From JBDSKH01 sp035495435 (GTDB taxonomy: Bacteria > Actinomycetota > Actinomycetes > Actinomycetales > Microbacteriaceae), in assembly GCA_035495435.1 (NCBI GenBank), contig DATJFV010000068.1, forward strand, positions 1-64,000: 64,000 bases of DNA, read 5' to 3'. The notes beneath the pieces were generated by a model. The model did not search any database. It saw only the letters and a list, made by a program, of their open reading frames with translations, and was not told the origin of the DNA. Each line of letters starts with the position of its first letter. Position 1 is the first letter of the stretch. Position numbers and translations under genes: made by a program. Positions 44,127 through 53,080 of the stretch are shown here, piece after piece.

Positions 44127-45632
44127 ATGGCCGCGCCCGCTCTCTCCCTGACCCGCACCGCCCCCGCCACGACCGACGCCGACATCCTGGTACTGGGCGT
44201 GCTGAAGGGCGACGACGGACCGGTGCTGGCCAGCAACGACCCCGCCTTCGTGTCGTTGCAGAACGCGCTCGTGCAGATCGGGATGTCAGGCTCCTCGGAC
44301 GAGGTGCGTCGCCTCCCCGCGCCGAGCGGCGACGGAAGTCCGGTCGCCGTGGTCGGCTTGGGAAGCGCTGCCCCCGACGCTGACGCTTTGCGCTACGCCG
44401 CCGGATCGGCTGCCCGCCAACTCACCGGCATCGAACGCCTTGCCATCGCACTCCCGGTGTCCTCGGCCGCCGACGCCGCCGCGATCCTCGAGGGGGCGGG
44501 CATCGGGGCCTACGCCTACACGGGTTACCGGGTTGATTCGCTCGGCACGACCAAGACCCCGGCGGACGACATCCGCGTCCACCTCCCGGCCGATCTCGAC
44601 GCCGACGAGACCCTGCTGGTCGAGCGCGCGCGGGCGATCACGCAGGCGGTGCACGCGGTGCGGGATCTGGTGAGCACTCCGGCATCCGATCTCTACCCGG
44701 AGACCCTCGCGGCCGCCGCAGCGGACCTGGCCCGCGACCTGCCGATCGAGGTGGAGGTCCTCGACGAGAAGGAGCTGGCCGCGGGCGGATACGGCGGCAT
44801 CCTCGGCGTCGGCTCCGGGTCGGCGCGTCCTCCGCGTCTGGTGACCCTGCGCTACGCACCCGACGGCGCGACTCGGCATCTGTCGCTCGTCGGCAAGGGC
44901 ATCACGTTCGACACCGGCGGTCTGCAGGTCAAGCCGTCCTCCGGGATGATCAACATGAAGTACGACATGACCGGCGCGGTGACGGTTCTGGCCGTCACGG
45001 TCGCGGCGGCGCGGCTGGGGCTTCCGGTGCGGATCACGGCGCGCATGTGCATCGCCGAGAACATGGTGTCGGGGTCGTCGATGCGCCCGAACGACGTGCT
45101 GCGCATGCGCGGTGGAACCACCGTGGAGGTGCTGAACACCGACGCCGAGGGGCGGCTGGTGATGGCCGACGGTCTGGTCGACGCCTCCTCCGACCAGCCG
45201 GACGCCATCGTCGACGTCGCGACGCTGACCGGTGCCGCGCGCACCGCCCTGGGCGAGCGTTACATCCCGGTCATGGGCGACGAGGCCCTCGCGCGGCAGA
45301 TCACCGAGGCGGGCGCCTCGGTCGGCGAGACCTTCTGGTACATGCCGATGCCGCCCGAGCTGCGCAGCATGCTCGACAGCGACATCGCCGACCTCGCCAA
45401 CGGACGGCCGGCCCAGCCGATCGGCGGCATGCTGGTCGCGGCCCACTTCTTGAAGCACTTCGTCGGCACACGCGGCGAGGGCGCGGATGCGGCGCCGATC
45501 CCGTGGGCGCATCTCGACATCGCGGGGCCGGCGAACAATCCGGGCGGGGGTTGGGGCATGACGCCGAAGGGAGCGACGGGGGTGACGGTGCGCACGCTCA
45601 TCGCACTCGCTGAAGTCTTGTCGCGACCGTAG
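44127..45632 (+). CDS. pepA: Leucyl aminopeptidase (M17)
   Basis: 501 residues from ATG 44127. M17 aminopeptidases remove N-terminal residues from peptides using two metal ions, working as cytoplasmic hexamers. The C-terminal catalytic domain shows LVGKGITFDTGGLQVKPSSGM (metal-binding Lys and Asp), the KYDMTGAVTVLA segment and the signature NTDAEGRLVMADGL with metal and catalytic Arg residues. The N-terminal domain is less conserved, as usual. The gene precedes lpd by 73 bp, an order also seen in mycobacteria (pepB). Confidence 0.95.
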   Translation: MAAPALSLTRTAPATTDADILVLGVLKGDDGPVLASNDPAFVSLQNALVQIGMSGSSDEVRRLPAPSGDGSPVAVVGLGSAAPDADALRYAAGSAARQLTGIERLAIALPVSSAADAAAILEGAGIGAYAYTGYRVDSLGTTKTPADDIRVHLPADLDADETLLVERARAITQAVHAVRDLVSTPASDLYPETLAAAAADLARDLPIEVEVLDEKELAAGGYGGILGVGSGSARPPRLVTLRYAPDGATRHLSLVGKGITFDTGGLQVKPSSGMINMKYDMTGAVTVLAVTVAAARLGLPVRITARMCIAENMVSGSSMRPNDVLRMRGGTTVEVLNTDAEGRLVMADGLVDASSDQPDAIVDVATLTGAARTALGERYIPVMGDEALARQITEAGASVGETFWYMPMPPELRSMLDSDIADLANGRPAQPIGGMLVAAHFLKHFVGTRGEGADAAPIPWAHLDIAGPANNPGGGWGMTPKGATGVTVRTLIALAEVLSRP

Positions 45633-45705
45633 TAGGGTCGTGAAGGCGCTGTGCACCACCCCTGATGCGGCGCTGGACGAAGCAAATCGCACAAGGAGTC
45701 GCCGG

Positions 45706-47079
45706 GTGTCCGAGCAGAACTTTGACCTTGTCGTGCTGGGAGCCGGGAGTGGTGGCTACGCCGCCGCTCTGCGTGCGAGCCAGCTCGGCCTCACCGTCGG
45801 ACTGATCGAGAAGGGCAAGGTCGGCGGCACCTGCTTGCACGTCGGCTGCATCCCCACCAAGGCGCTGCTTCACGCCGCCGAGGTCGCGGATGTCACCCGT
45901 GAGTCCGCAAAGTACGGCGTCACCGCCACCTTCAACGGCATCGATATCGCCGCGGTCACCGCGTACCGCGAAGAGGTTGTCGCGAGCAAGTGGAAGGGCC
46001 TGGTGGGTCTGGTCAAGGCCCGTGGAATCACCACGATCGAGGGTGAGGGTCGCCTGACCTCCCCGACCACGGTGCAGGTGGGCGACATCACCGTCACCGG
46101 CAAGAACATCGTGCTGGCGACCGGTTCATACTCGCGGTCGCTGCCCGGTCTCGAGATCGGCGGCCGGGTCATCACCTCGGAGCAGGCGCTCGCCCTGCCC
46201 TTCGTCCCGCGCAAGGTCGTCGTGCTCGGCGGCGGCGTCATCGGCGTCGAGTTCTCGAGCGTGTGGCGTTCCTTCGGCACCGAGGTCACCATCGTCGAGG
46301 CGCTGCCGCACCTGGTTCCCAACGAGGACGAGACGGTCAGCAAGCAGTTCGAGCGCGCGTTCCGCAAGCGCGGCATCGAGTTCAAGCTGGGCGTCAAGTT
46401 CCAGAGCGTCACCCAGTCGGAGACGGGCGTCGTCGTGACGCTCGAGAACGGCGAGACCGTTGACGGCGACCTGCTGCTGGTTGCTGTCGGGCGGGGTCCG
46501 TCGACCGCCAACCTCGGCTTCGAGGAGGTCGGGGTCACCATGGACCGCGGCTACGTGCTGACCGACGAGCGCCTGCGCACCAACATCCCCGGCGTCTGGG
46601 CCGTCGGTGACATTGTCCCCGGCCTGCAGCTGGCGCATCGCGGTTTCCAGCAGGGCATCTTCGTCGCCGAGGAGATCGCCGGGCTGAACCCCGTTGTGGT
46701 CTCTGATGTGAACATCCCGAAGGTCACCTACTCCGACCCGGAGGTCGCCTCCGTCGGCCTCACCGAGGCCAAAGCCGTCGAGCAGTACGGTGCGGATGCT
46801 GTGGCCAGCTACGACTACAACCTCGCCGGCAACGGCAAGAGCCACATCATCGGCACCTCGGGCTCGGTGAAGATCGTCCGCGTGAAGGACGGCCCCGTCG
46901 TCGGTGTGCACATGATCGGCGCTCGTGTGGGCGAACTGATCGGCGAGGCGCAGCTCGCGGTGAACTGGGAGGCGTACCCCGAAGACGTCGCGCCCTTCAT
47001 CCACGCGCACCCCACGCAGAACGAGGCCCTCGGCGAGGCGTTCCTGGCTATTGCCGGAAAGCCGCTGCACGCGATCTGA
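45706..47079 (+). CDS. lpd: Dihydrolipoyl dehydrogenase
   Basis: 457 residues from GTG 45706 with AAGGAG upstream. E3 reoxidises dihydrolipoamide in 2-oxoacid dehydrogenase complexes using FAD and NAD+. Visible: FAD-binding VLGAGSGGYAAAL, redox disulfide GGTCLHVGCIP, NAD-binding VLGGGVIGVEFSSVW, the VWAVGDIVPGLQLAH flavin segment and the active-site His-Glu pair in IHAHPTQNEAL. It is followed 59 bp later by sucB, so it serves the complexes using that E2, whose lipoate comes from lipB and lipA nearby. Confidence 0.96.
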   Translation: MSEQNFDLVVLGAGSGGYAAALRASQLGLTVGLIEKGKVGGTCLHVGCIPTKALLHAAEVADVTRESAKYGVTATFNGIDIAAVTAYREEVVASKWKGLVGLVKARGITTIEGEGRLTSPTTVQVGDITVTGKNIVLATGSYSRSLPGLEIGGRVITSEQALALPFVPRKVVVLGGGVIGVEFSSVWRSFGTEVTIVEALPHLVPNEDETVSKQFERAFRKRGIEFKLGVKFQSVTQSETGVVVTLENGETVDGDLLLVAVGRGPSTANLGFEEVGVTMDRGYVLTDERLRTNIPGVWAVGDIVPGLQLAHRGFQQGIFVAEEIAGLNPVVVSDVNIPKVTYSDPEVASVGLTEAKAVEQYGADAVASYDYNLAGNGKSHIIGTSGSVKIVRVKDGPVVGVHMIGARVGELIGEAQLAVNWEAYPEDVAPFIHAHPTQNEALGEAFLAIAGKPLHAI

Positions 47080-47138
47080 CCAGGCGCGGCATGCCGCACC
47101 TAAACTGGAACTTGAAACCCCGCTAAGGAGCATCACCG

Positions 47139-48698
47139 ATGAGTGAATCCGTCAGTCTTCCGGCACTCGGCGAGAGCGTCACGGAAGGCACGGTGACCCG
47201 CAGGCTGAAGAAGGTCGGCGATCGCGTCGAGGTCGACGAGCCGCTGCTCGAGGTCTCGACCGACAAGGTCGACACCGAGATCCCGTCGCCCGTGGCCGGC
47301 GTGATCGAGGCGATCCTGGTCGCCGAGGACGAGACGGTCGAGGTCGGCACCGCCCTCGTCACCATCGGTGACGGCAGCGGCCGCGGCAGTGCCGCTCCGG
47401 CACCGGCTGCTGAGGCTCCGGCTGCGGAAGCTCCGGCTGCTGAGGCGCCGGCTGCTGAGGCTCCGGTTCCGACCCCCGAGCAGGCGCAGCCCGCCGCACC
47501 GTCCACCGAGCAGCCGGTGGCCGCGCCCGCGACCCCCGAGGCAGCCGCGCAGCAGGCCGAGCCCACCCAGGCCGCACCTGCCCCGTCGGCACCTGCACCG
47601 GAAGCGGCGCCCGCCCCTGCGGCAGCACCGTCGCCGGCCCCTGCTCCCGCTCCCGCCGTGGCAGAGCAGCCCGCGCCCCAGGCTGCACCCGCACCGCAGG
47701 CCGACCCGACCCCGGCGTCGCCTCCCGCGGCGGCACCCGCCGCTGTTGCAGCACCCGCTCCGGCGGCGGCCGCCTCGATGTCGACGGCACACGCCGGCTA
47801 CGTGACCCCGATTGTGCGCAAGCTCGCGCACGAGAAGGGCGTCGACCTCGACACGATCACGGGCACCGGAGTGGGCGGCCGCATTCGCAAGCAGGATGTC
47901 CTGGCCGCGGTGGCCGGCGGCACACCCGTCTCCTCTGCGCCGTCCAGCGTTGCGACCCCGGCGCCGCAGCTCGAGACGTCCGCCTTGCGCGGCACCTCGG
48001 TTCCGATGTCGCGCCTGCGCAAGGTGGTCGCCGAACGCGCGGTGGTCTCGATGCAGACCATGGCGCAGCTGACCACCGTGGTGGAGGTCGACGTCACCCG
48101 GGTGGCGGCGTTCCGCGACGAGGTGAAGGCCGCGTTCCAGGCCAAGACCGGCGCCAAGCTGAACTTCCTGCCGTTCTTCACGCTGGCGGCCGCCGAGGCG
48201 CTGCGGGCCTACCCGATCATCAACGCGACCATCGATGGCGACAACATCGTGTACCCGGACCACGAGAACATCAGCATCGCGGTCGACACCGAGCGCGGCC
48301 TGCTGACCCCTGTGCTGCGTGACGCCGGTGACCTGAACCTCGCCCAGATCGCGCAGCAGGTGGCCGACCTGGCGTCGCGCACCCGCGACAACAAGCTGAA
48401 GCCGGACGAGCTCGCGGGCGGTACCTTCACACTGACGAACACGGGTTCGCGCGGGGCGCTGTTCGACACCCCCGTGGTGTTCCTGCCCCAGGTGGCCATC
48501 CTCGGCACCGGCATTGTGCAGAAGAAGCCGGTGGTGGTCAGCGATGGCGGGCTCGACGCGATCGCGATCCGCTCCGTGGTGTATCTCGCTCTGTCGTACG
48601 ACCACCGGATCGTCGACGGTGCGGACGCCGCACGATTCCTCACCGCGGTCAAGGACCGCCTCGAGAGCGGCGACTTCAGCAAGAACCTCGGCATCTAA
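47139..48698 (+). CDS. sucB: 2-oxoglutarate dehydrogenase E2 (dihydrolipoamide succinyltransferase)
   Basis: 519 residues with TAAGGAG upstream. Domains in order: one lipoyl domain (lipoylated Lys in EVSTDKVDTEI, residues 1-80), an Ala/Pro-rich flexible linker (about 85-215) containing a tandem AAEAP repeat, a peripheral-subunit-binding domain (YVTPIVRKLAHEKGVDL to GRIRKQDVL), and the catalytic acyltransferase domain with the active-site His and Asp in SYDHRIVDGADAARF. In actinobacteria this E2 may serve both pyruvate and 2-oxoglutarate dehydrogenases. Its 3' end overlaps the convergent pseudokinase gene by 4 bp. Confidence 0.95.
   Translation: MSESVSLPALGESVTEGTVTRRLKKVGDRVEVDEPLLEVSTDKVDTEIPSPVAGVIEAILVAEDETVEVGTALVTIGDGSGRGSAAPAPAAEAPAAEAPAAEAPAAEAPVPTPEQAQPAAPSTEQPVAAPATPEAAAQQAEPTQAAPAPSAPAPEAAPAPAAAPSPAPAPAPAVAEQPAPQAAPAPQADPTPASPPAAAPAAVAAPAPAAAASMSTAHAGYVTPIVRKLAHEKGVDLDTITGTGVGGRIRKQDVLAAVAGGTPVSSAPSSVATPAPQLETSALRGTSVPMSRLRKVVAERAVVSMQTMAQLTTVVEVDVTRVAAFRDEVKAAFQAKTGAKLNFLPFFTLAAAEALRAYPIINATIDGDNIVYPDHENISIAVDTERGLLTPVLRDAGDLNLAQIAQQVADLASRTRDNKLKPDELAGGTFTLTNTGSRGALFDTPVVFLPQVAILGTGIVQKKPVVVSDGGLDAIAIRSVVYLALSYDHRIVDGADAARFLTAVKDRLESGDFSKNLGI
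47406..47465 (+). repeat. In-frame 15-bp tandem repeat in the sucB linker
   Basis: Four copies of GCTGCTGAGGCTCCG, with minor changes, encode (AAEAP)x4 between the lipoyl and E3-binding domains. It is a candidate site for length variation between strains. Confidence 0.8.
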
Positions 48699-50014
48699 CC
48701 GTCCGCACCCGCGAGGTAATCGCGGATGCGCCACCCGGCCTCGCCCTTCACCAGGAGGAGCGAGGCCGGTTCGGTTTCCGGGGCGAGCGCGATCAGCGCC
48801 GAATCCCCCAGTCTCTGCACCAGCTTCGCCCCGGTCGCCTCGAGCAGCTCGGGCTGCTCTGCATGTTCGATGAGCGCATTCAGGGCCGCGCGATCCTCGG
48901 TGAACGCCGACGAACCCGGTTCGTCGACGTCGGGGAGGCACAGCTCTGCAAGGTCGCGGAAGCACTCCGTCCGGCGGGCGAGCAGTGCGGGCAGTGCCGC
49001 CAGAGGGTCGTCGCCGGTCACCTGGGCACCCGAACTCGCGACGGAGGTCTCGGCGGGCTGTGGCGCGGGCGCGGGATGCACGGGCCCGCCCTCCCCCGAC
49101 GCAACCGTCGGTGGAGTCGGCGGGATCGCCAGGGCTGCGACCACGAGAACGGCCGCCCCACTCGCCGCTGCCAGGACGACCCGGCGTCGCCGGGCGCTCC
49201 ACGAGTGCCATCGCCTCGTGACGGTCTCGCGCACCAGGCGCCCGGGCCCCGATTCCATCACCTGAGCCAGCATCCCCGTGGCCGGGCCAGCGGCGGCGGG
49301 CGGCGCAGCGAGCCCGATCACGCGCGCCGGCGCTGCGGACTCCTCGTCCGCATCGAAGCGAACGGGACGGGCAGCAGCGAGTTCGAAGATCTCCGACGAC
49401 AGAACGGAATCGACGTCAGCAGCACCCGCGCGAGCCAGACGCTCCGCGAGGTCGATGGCGGCTGCGGCGCGGCGACCCGTGACGCGACGCAGCACGATGT
49501 CGGCCAGCGCGCACATGTCCCGGCGGTCATCCGCCACCGCGTCGACCCCGTCCCGGGCGACCTGTGGAAGCCCCGACTCGAACAGGTGCGCGGAACCGAA
49601 CCCGATCAGCACCGGTGCGCCGTCCTCGCGGAACAGGATGTGCTCGGCGCAGACGGCGCGGTGTGCGACGCCGGCCGCATGCAACCGGGCCAGGCCGGCG
49701 GCGATGGGGGCCAGCACGGTCACCGCCTCCCCCGCATCGAGACCCTCCCGCCGCTCGAGCAACTGGCCGAGCGAGCCGCGCGGAAGCCGCGGCAGCACGA
49801 GCACCGCTTCGTCGTCATCGATCGCCACGTCGAGCAGGTCGACGACGTGCTCGCCAACGGCTCGCTGCAGGGCGGTCGCCTCGGCGATCGCTTCGGCCCC
49901 GGTCTCGACCACCTTCAGCACTCGATCGCCTGGGGCGAGCCACACCCGCGAACGGGTGCCCGCGGCGAGCAGGCGCAGGGGCGGGATTCCTGCGATCGGC
50001 ACATCCAGCGTCAT
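48695..50014 (-). CDS. Membrane-bound pseudokinase
   Basis: About 439 residues from ATG 50014 with GGAGG upstream. The N-terminal half has a Hanks-type kinase fold: a Lys in DRVLKVVE matching the VAIK position and the helical LARLHAAGVAHRAVCAEHILF segment. The HRD Asp is Ala (HRA), the catalytic-loop Asn is His, and DFG is GFG. Without the catalytic and metal-binding Asp it should be inactive. One membrane helix (VVLAAASGAAVLVVAALAI) leads to an extracytoplasmic domain of about 140 residues with two cysteines (TECF and LCLP). It is probably a binding or scaffolding protein for envelope processes. Confidence 0.8.
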   Translation of the reverse strand: MTLDVPIAGIPPLRLLAAGTRSRVWLAPGDRVLKVVETGAEAIAEATALQRAVGEHVVDLLDVAIDDDEAVLVLPRLPRGSLGQLLERREGLDAGEAVTVLAPIAAGLARLHAAGVAHRAVCAEHILFREDGAPVLIGFGSAHLFESGLPQVARDGVDAVADDRRDMCALADIVLRRVTGRRAAAAIDLAERLARAGAADVDSVLSSEIFELAAARPVRFDADEESAAPARVIGLAAPPAAAGPATGMLAQVMESGPGRLVRETVTRRWHSWSARRRRVVLAAASGAAVLVVAALAIPPTPPTVASGEGGPVHPAPAPQPAETSVASSGAQVTGDDPLAALPALLARRTECFRDLAELCLPDVDEPGSSAFTEDRAALNALIEHAEQPELLEATGAKLVQRLGDSALIALAPETEPASLLLVKGEAGWRIRDYLAGADG

Positions 50015-50117
50015 GCCACCAGCCTCCGGTGCAGGTCGGCGTCCGCCGGGGCCCGCCATCGCATCCGTGGATGGACCCTGCCTGTTGAGGACCAGCGCCC
50101 GCACCCACCGCACCGCC

Positions 50118-50123
50118 TAAGCT
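50118..50123 (+). promoter_or_regulatory. Leaderless -10 element of lipB
   Basis: TAAGCT ends 6 nt before the lipB GTG start at 50130. Confidence 0.45.
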
Positions 50124-50129
50124 GGCTGC

Positions 50130-50792
50130 GTGGTCGACTACGTCGACACGGGGCTAAGCGCCAACTCCGTGCCGTATTTGACTGCCCTCGAGACGCAGCG
50201 TGCCCTGCACGCACGGGTCGCGAGCGGCAGGGCGCCAGACACCGTCCTCCTTCTGGAGCACCCGTCCGTGTACACGGCGGGCAAACGCACCGAGCCGCAC
50301 GAGCGGCCCTCCGACGGCACCCCGGTCATCGACGTCGATCGCGGCGGCAAGATCACCTGGCACGGCCCCGGGCAGCTCGTGGGCTACCCGATCGTGCGCC
50401 TCGCCGATCCGGTCGACGTGGTGGCGTATGTGCGACGGCTCGAAGAGCTGCTGATCGAGATCCTGGCCGAGTTCGGCATCCCCGGCGCGCGCGTCGAGGG
50501 GCGTTCGGGCGTCTGGCTGACCGGCCCCGGCCGTGGCGCGGGCGAGAAGATCGCCGCCATCGGCATCCGGGTGGCCGACGGCGTCACGATGCACGGCTTC
50601 TCGCTGAACTGCAGCAACACCTTCGAGGCCTACGACACCATCGTGGCCTGCGGGCTCGCGGATGCCGGGGTCACCAGCATGACCCGCGAACTCGGGCGGG
50701 TGGTCACCCCTGCCGACGTCGTTCCCCTGGTCGTGCGGCACTTCGCGCGGATTATGGAGCCGTCCCTGGCGACCAGCGGGGTGCCGGCATGA
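50130..50792 (+). CDS. lipB: Octanoyl-[ACP]:protein octanoyltransferase
   Basis: 220 residues from GTG 50130. LipB moves octanoate from acyl carrier protein to the lipoyl-domain lysine, the first step of endogenous lipoylation. Motifs: LLLEHPSVYTAGKRT, the GGKITWHGPGQLVGYPI signature, the Lys region GAGEKIAAIGIRV, and the acyl-accepting Cys in FSLNCSNTFEAY. lipA follows with a 4-bp overlap. Acceptors include the SucB lipoyl domain encoded 1.4 kb upstream. Confidence 0.96.
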   Translation: MVDYVDTGLSANSVPYLTALETQRALHARVASGRAPDTVLLLEHPSVYTAGKRTEPHERPSDGTPVIDVDRGGKITWHGPGQLVGYPIVRLADPVDVVAYVRRLEELLIEILAEFGIPGARVEGRSGVWLTGPGRGAGEKIAAIGIRVADGVTMHGFSLNCSNTFEAYDTIVACGLADAGVTSMTRELGRVVTPADVVPLVVRHFARIMEPSLATSGVPA

Positions 50793-51808
50793 GCCACGAG
50801 CACGTCGCGGCGGCTGGCGCGGAGGCGCTGCGCGGTGACCGCAAGCTGCTGCGGCTCGAGGTGCGCAACGCCCAGACTCCCATCGAGCGCAAACCGGAGT
50901 GGATCAAGACCCGGGCGCGCATGGGCCCCGAGTACACCGCCCTGCAGCATCTGGTGAAGGACGAGCAACTGCACACCGTGTGCCAGGAAGCGGGTTGCCC
51001 CAACATCTACGAGTGCTGGGAGGATCGCGAGGCGACCTTCCTGATCGGCGGCAGCCAGTGCACGCGCCGATGCGACTTCTGCCAGATCGACACCGGGAAA
51101 CCCGCCGACTACGACACCGACGAGCCCCGTCGCGTCGCGGAGTCGGTGACGCGCATGGGTCTGCGCTACGCCACCGTAACCGGTGTCGCACGCGACGATC
51201 TTCCCGACGAGGGCGCCTGGCTGCACGCCGAGACGGTTCGCGCGATCCACGCCGCCAACCCCGGCACCGGGGTCGAACTCCTCGCCACCGACTTCTCCGG
51301 CAACGAATCGCTTCTCGCGGAAGTCTTCGACAGCCGCCCCGAGGTCTTCGCCCACAACGTCGAAACGGTGCCCCGGATCTTCAAGCGCATCCGCCCCGCG
51401 TTCCGCTACGAGCGGTCTCTCGGGGTGCTCACCAGCGCGCGTGCAGCCGGTCTGATCACCAAGTCGAACCTCATCCTCGGTATGGGTGAGGAGCGCTCCG
51501 AGGTGACGCAGGCGCTCGTGGACCTGCACGAGGCGGGCACCGACATCATCACGGTGACGCAGTACCTGCGCCCGAGCGCCCGGCACCTGCCGGTGGCGCG
51601 CTGGCTGCCGCCCGCGGAGTTCGCCGAGATCAAGCAGGAGGCCGAGGAGATCGGCTTCCTCGGCGTGCTCGCCGGGCCGCTGGTGCGCTCCAGCTACCGT
51701 GCCGGGCGGCTCTGGGCGCGCTCGATGCGGGCGAAGGGCCGCGACATCCCCCCGCATCTGGCGCACCTCGCCGACAGCGAACTCGGGTTCGCACAGGCGG
51801 TGTCGTAG
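50789..51808 (+). CDS. lipA: Lipoyl synthase (radical SAM)
   Basis: 339 residues. LipA inserts two sulfurs into protein-bound octanoate using SAM radicals. The radical-SAM cluster motif is CTRRCDFCQID; the auxiliary sulfur-donating cluster uses CQEAGCPNIYECW, and the C-terminal Ser ligand lies in VRSSYRAG. LITKSNLILGMGE and VTQYLRPSARHLPVARW are family-typical. It is co-translated with lipB (ATGA). Confidence 0.97.
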   Translation: MSHEHVAAAGAEALRGDRKLLRLEVRNAQTPIERKPEWIKTRARMGPEYTALQHLVKDEQLHTVCQEAGCPNIYECWEDREATFLIGGSQCTRRCDFCQIDTGKPADYDTDEPRRVAESVTRMGLRYATVTGVARDDLPDEGAWLHAETVRAIHAANPGTGVELLATDFSGNESLLAEVFDSRPEVFAHNVETVPRIFKRIRPAFRYERSLGVLTSARAAGLITKSNLILGMGEERSEVTQALVDLHEAGTDIITVTQYLRPSARHLPVARWLPPAEFAEIKQEAEEIGFLGVLAGPLVRSSYRAGRLWARSMRAKGRDIPPHLAHLADSELGFAQAVS

Positions 51809-51827
51809 GGGCCGTATCGTAGGAGCC

Positions 51828-52526
51828 ATGGCACGACCCAGCAGACCCGACAAGGAACCCAACCGCATCGTCCAGATGTGGCAGGTGTACCAGATGACGC
51901 GCCGGTACGACCCGGTGATCACCTGGTTCCTGATCGTCAGCCTGCTCGCCCCGATCGGCATCTCGATCGCGCTGGCGTTCACGCTGTCGGCCGGCAACGT
52001 GATCGGCCAGATCCTCTACATCATCGCGGGCGTACTCGCAGGCATTCTGCTGGTGCTGATCGTTCTCGGCCGCCGTGCTGAGGCGGCGGCGTACTCTCAG
52101 ATCGCCGGCAAGCCGGGCGCGGTCGGTGCGGTGCTGAAGAACGGCCTGCGGCGCAGCTGGACCGGCAGCGAGATGCCGGTGGTGGTGAACAAGAGCCAGG
52201 ATGCGGTGTACCGCGCGGTCGGACGCGGCGGTGTCGTGCTGATCGGCGAGGGCCCGCGTTCCCGCACCCAGCCGATGCTCGAGAAGGAGCGCGCAAACGT
52301 GCACCGCGTGCTGCCCAACGTGCCGATCAATCTGATGTACGTCGGCCCCGACGCCGACGCCACTCCCCTGACCAAGATCGTGCGGTCGCTCTCGCGCTAC
52401 AAGCGCACGCTCACCAAGGCCGAGGTGCTGGCGGTCAGCAACCGGCTGGCGTCGCTCGGCCGCGGCGGGATGCCGATCCCGAAGGGCATCGACCCCAACC
52501 GGGTGCGGGCACCTCGGCCCCGCTGA
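51828..52526 (+). CDS. DUF4191 membrane protein
   Basis: 232 residues, with AGGAGCC before ATG 51828 and a TATCGT hexamer 7 nt upstream. Two membrane helices (ITWFLIVSLLAPIGISIALAF and VIGQILYIIAGVLAGILLVL) follow a short basic N-terminus. A conserved cytoplasmic domain contains GAVGAVLKNGLRRSW and GEGPRSRTQPMLEKERANVHRV. The family is conserved between lipA and glnA across actinobacteria (Rv2219 in M. tuberculosis). The function is unknown. Confidence 0.92.
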   Translation: MARPSRPDKEPNRIVQMWQVYQMTRRYDPVITWFLIVSLLAPIGISIALAFTLSAGNVIGQILYIIAGVLAGILLVLIVLGRRAEAAAYSQIAGKPGAVGAVLKNGLRRSWTGSEMPVVVNKSQDAVYRAVGRGGVVLIGEGPRSRTQPMLEKERANVHRVLPNVPINLMYVGPDADATPLTKIVRSLSRYKRTLTKAEVLAVSNRLASLGRGGMPIPKGIDPNRVRAPRPR

Positions 52527-52549
52527 TCGACCCCGCTGATCGGGCCCTG

Positions 52550-52948
52550 TCAGACCCGGACGAGCATCGTCCCGGCCAGCTGATCGTGAAGACCGCGCTG
52601 GTCACGGTCCCAGATCAGCGCCGGGATCGCGAGGCAGAGCAGGGCGGTGCGCACCATCGGGCGCCAGAGTCCCAGACGGGCGGGTCGCACCGGCACGACC
52701 CGCATCCGAAGCAGCAGGTGCCCGATGCTGCCGTTCAGCGTCCACAGGAAGACGAGCTGCTCGACCGCGAACACGGCGAGCGTGGCCCAGGCATTCGGCT
52801 GGAACGGACCGTCGGCGAAGAAGGCGGCCGAGATCACCCAGGCGATCGCCCAGTCGATGAAGATCGCCGCCACCCGCGGCCCGAAGCGGGCGATCGAGCG
52901 AGGACCGGACTCGGGCAGCCCGAGACGCTGACCCGGCCATTCGTCCAC
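52550..52948 (-). CDS. RDD family membrane protein
   Basis: 132 residues from GTG 52948, preceded by a TAGGCT hexamer exactly 6 nt upstream. RDD-like features are RVAAIFIDWAIAWVISAAFF, a second helix around LAVFAVEQLVFLWTL, the GHLLLRMRVV segment and the RDQRGLHDQLAGTMLV ending. RDD proteins have about three helices; their function is unclear, with some linked to ion exchange. It is divergent from glnA1, and the tandem GlnR box lies between the two. The order matches Rv2219A-glnA1. Confidence 0.88.
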   Translation of the reverse strand: MDEWPGQRLGLPESGPRSIARFGPRVAAIFIDWAIAWVISAAFFADGPFQPNAWATLAVFAVEQLVFLWTLNGSIGHLLLRMRVVPVRPARLGLWRPMVRTALLCLAIPALIWDRDQRGLHDQLAGTMLVRV

Positions 52949-52954
52949 GGCACC

Positions 52955-52960
52955 AGCCTA
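52955..52960 (-). promoter_or_regulatory. Leaderless -10 element of the RDD gene
   Basis: TAGGCT on the minus strand ends 6 nt before the GTG start at 52948. Confidence 0.4.
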
Positions 52961-52971
52961 CGAGAGCCCGC

Positions 52972-53009
52972 GTAACATCCCGGAAACACGAGCGACACCC
53001 TCGGGAAAC
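52972..53009 (+). promoter_or_regulatory. Tandem GlnR box upstream of glnA1
   Basis: GTAAC-N6-GAAAC-N6-GACAC-N6-GAAAC matches the full GlnR consensus (GTnAC-N6-GnAAC, twice) with exact 6-bp spacers. The only deviation is one base in the third block. A TACCCT -10-like hexamer follows 10 bp later (53020-53025), where an activator bound at the -35 region would act. glnR itself is not in the window. Confidence 0.75.
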
Positions 53010-53080
53010 GGCCGCGCCGTACCCTCGGGACTGGCTGCACCCAGCAGCCCCCGTTCCACGTCCTCTTGGAGTTCCGCCCT

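Noticed and set aside
47406..47465. Possible CRISPR-like or mobile repeat in sucB.
   Set aside because: Four contiguous 15-bp units with no spacers, in frame, encode the Ala/Pro linker typical of E2 proteins.
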